64,000 nucleotides of DNA, taken from NCBI GenBank assembly GCA_008973525.1, contig WACJ01000227.1:62001-126000 (forward strand), in the 5' to 3' direction. A model generated the notes under the pieces. That model was given only the letters and a program-made list of their open reading frames with translations, searched no databases and was not told the DNA's origin. Below, piece after piece: positions 62,482 to 64,000 of the stretch. Position 1 is the stretch's first letter. Each line of letters starts with the position of its first letter. Position numbers and translations under genes: made by a program. The stretch is from Stenopsyche tienmushanensis. Taxonomy: Eukaryota; Arthropoda; Insecta; Trichoptera; Stenopsychidae.

Positions 62482-62744
62482 CTGAAATACAATTTAATAT
62501 TCAATCATCTCACATGTACATTTGAATTGTAATATTCAGAAACTAGTCCTTGAATAACTATTTTACAATCACATACATTAGCGGCATTAAAAACCATGGT
62601 ACATAGATAAAAAATAATTAAATACATAAGCTAATAATAGATATATTTTCCATATCTGGTTCGAAAGATTACAGAAGAAAGATACCCAGCAAGACACTGT
62701 AACAGATTTATCTAGTATTCAAAATAAGGAATACCTAACATAAA

Positions 62745-63045
62745 AAAGGAATACCGAACACAACCAGAAACTGAGAGAAGCCTGGCAACAGAGATGGGAT
62801 CAGTCCAGCAAGGGAATATGGACCCACCGACTTATCCCGGTCATAAGTCGGTGGAGACACACCAGCGATGATTATGAGGCTTGTACACCCCAGAGGAACA
62901 CGCTGAAACAAGCACTCGGGGTAGCCGAGCTCAACGTCGAGAACATGATCCACAGCATGATGGTGAGCAAGAAGAACTGGGACCTTTGGTGAGATTACAT
63001 TGAAAAAATCATGAGCACCAAGGAGGGCAGTGAGAGATAGAGACG
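62745..63045 (+). mobile_element. R1/Jockey-type LINE C-terminal fragment in the Pdxdc1 intron
   Basis: One open frame reads QQRWDQSSKGIWTHRLIPVI, then RNTLKQALGVAELN and MVSKKNWDLW. GxWTHRLIP and NW are landmarks of R1-type reverse transcriptases; the zinc-knuckle part between is missing. The 115-residue - strand ORF over it is a shadow. Confidence 0.7.
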
Positions 63046-63349
63046 CAGAACGGTTCTCCAATTCTAGAATAGGGTCAACCAAAGAACCAGACTATACGTC
63101 CCTCTGAAGCAATGTGATAAACAATAGCAAGGGGACAGATAAAGGCAAGAGAGGGGTTTAGTCAATGAGAATCTGACACTACCCTGGAATCAAGCCCCAA
63201 GGTGTCTTATGCAAGATTCCGCTCCCACAGGAAAAAAAAAATGCTTCTGGCAGTTTACCGTTAATATCTGCTTTTTTAATGGAAATCATGAGACAGAGGT
63301 TTAGACGTCATGAGACGTCGTCGTTGAAAATTGTGAGACACAATTTAGA

Positions 63350-63628
63350 TATAATTAACTGAAATCGCTATCTGTCGGATAAGCTATTGAGTTCTTTCAA
63401 CAAAGATAAGACAATTTTCATTTGTGTTGTCTAGAGAGCAAGCGTTTGTTTTGATAATTAAGATATTCGCATCATTCTTATCATTGACCAATTATGTTAT
63501 TCCCCTTTGACTTTTCTGGAATGACGTCATTAGCCGAATATCACCACTCCTTCAGAAGTAAACTGGCAGGCTTGCACGGTAGCCCTGTCCTTTTGTTTTC
63601 GCAAAACATTAATAGGCAAAAATAGGTG
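63350..63628 (-). repeat. interspersed repeat family A, copy 3
   Basis: Full-length inverse copy, ending at the same two points as copy 1. It lies in the Pdxdc1 intron. Confidence 0.75.
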
Positions 63629-64000
63629 AACAATGAAAGTTGAACATTAAGAAATATTCCAAAGAAATGAACGAATATTGTGTGCTATCAACAGTGTTAA
63701 GGTTCATTTATTGAGCCTGGTTCATTATCAAGCTTTCTACACACTGCAGCGGAGCTGACAGAAAAGTGGATTTACATTAGAGTGCAGCATGTCTGCTCTT
63801 CAGTTCGAAAGGGTTAAACATCATTACTAATGTTGTAATTGGGCAATTTTTTTATAGAATTTAATCAATTCATTAGACTAAAAAAATATTGAGCTGAATG
63901 TTTTTTATTCTAGTGATAAAGCTTTTATAAAAAAATTCAGAGATACTGTTGAAGAGAGGCAACATCCGGCACAATGATAAGCCTAAAAGAAACCTTTTTA

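Noticed and set aside
1..64000. tRNA, rRNA, known microRNA and CRISPR signals
   Set aside because: I looked for the TTCGA-type T-loop context, familiar microRNA seeds and regularly spaced repeats, and saw none that held up by eye. A covariance-model scan would be decisive.

Overview
This is a eukaryotic window from an AT-rich, transposon-littered genome, almost certainly an insect. The genes are split by short introns with GT..AG ends. The recognisable proteins are animal-type: an MLX/bigmax-like bHLH-zip factor, an F-box protein of the FBXO28 family and a PDXDC1-like protein. The repeats are dominated by mariner, hAT and piggyBac-type DNA transposons with a few non-LTR fragments. No species can be named from the sequence alone. 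I see no bacterial genes, rRNA, tRNA or CRISPR.

Layout. From 1 to about 38 kb I find no host gene I can support. This gene-poor stretch holds decayed transposons: mariner copies, hAT pieces of the ZBED/GTF2IRD2 type, a piggyBac transposase relic, LINE 3' ends, a MULE-like inverted-repeat element and a 3.5-kb TTAA-bounded element with 0.49-kb inverted arms and a mariner nested inside. Between them lie less repetitive tracts rich in homeodomain-like ATTA/TAAT motifs, which may be regulatory.

The gene-bearing half starts at about 38.2 kb. A 92-residue single-pass membrane protein (+ strand, 38192-38470) converges on a complete six-exon Mlx gene (- strand, 40604-39364). Further right, on the - strand, is an FBXO28-like gene (54661-47155, six exons) whose introns have collected nested hAT and piggyBac elements. 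Its last two exons carry three apparent one-base frame breaks, all in short homopolymers. At the right edge are the last three coding exons of a Pdxdc1-like gene (- strand, 62481-61774), which continues beyond the window.

Functionally the three named genes are unrelated housekeeping or regulatory genes: glucose-responsive transcription with Mondo partners (Mlx), an SCF ubiquitin ligase adaptor (FBXO28) and a PLP-decarboxylase-like protein (Pdxdc1). They are neighbours, not an operon. I did not find a convincing undescribed gene system. The most interesting items are the long-arm TTAA element, the nested insertions and frame breaks in FBXO28, the GC hairpin in the Mlx leader and the TTAA-bounded MITE family.
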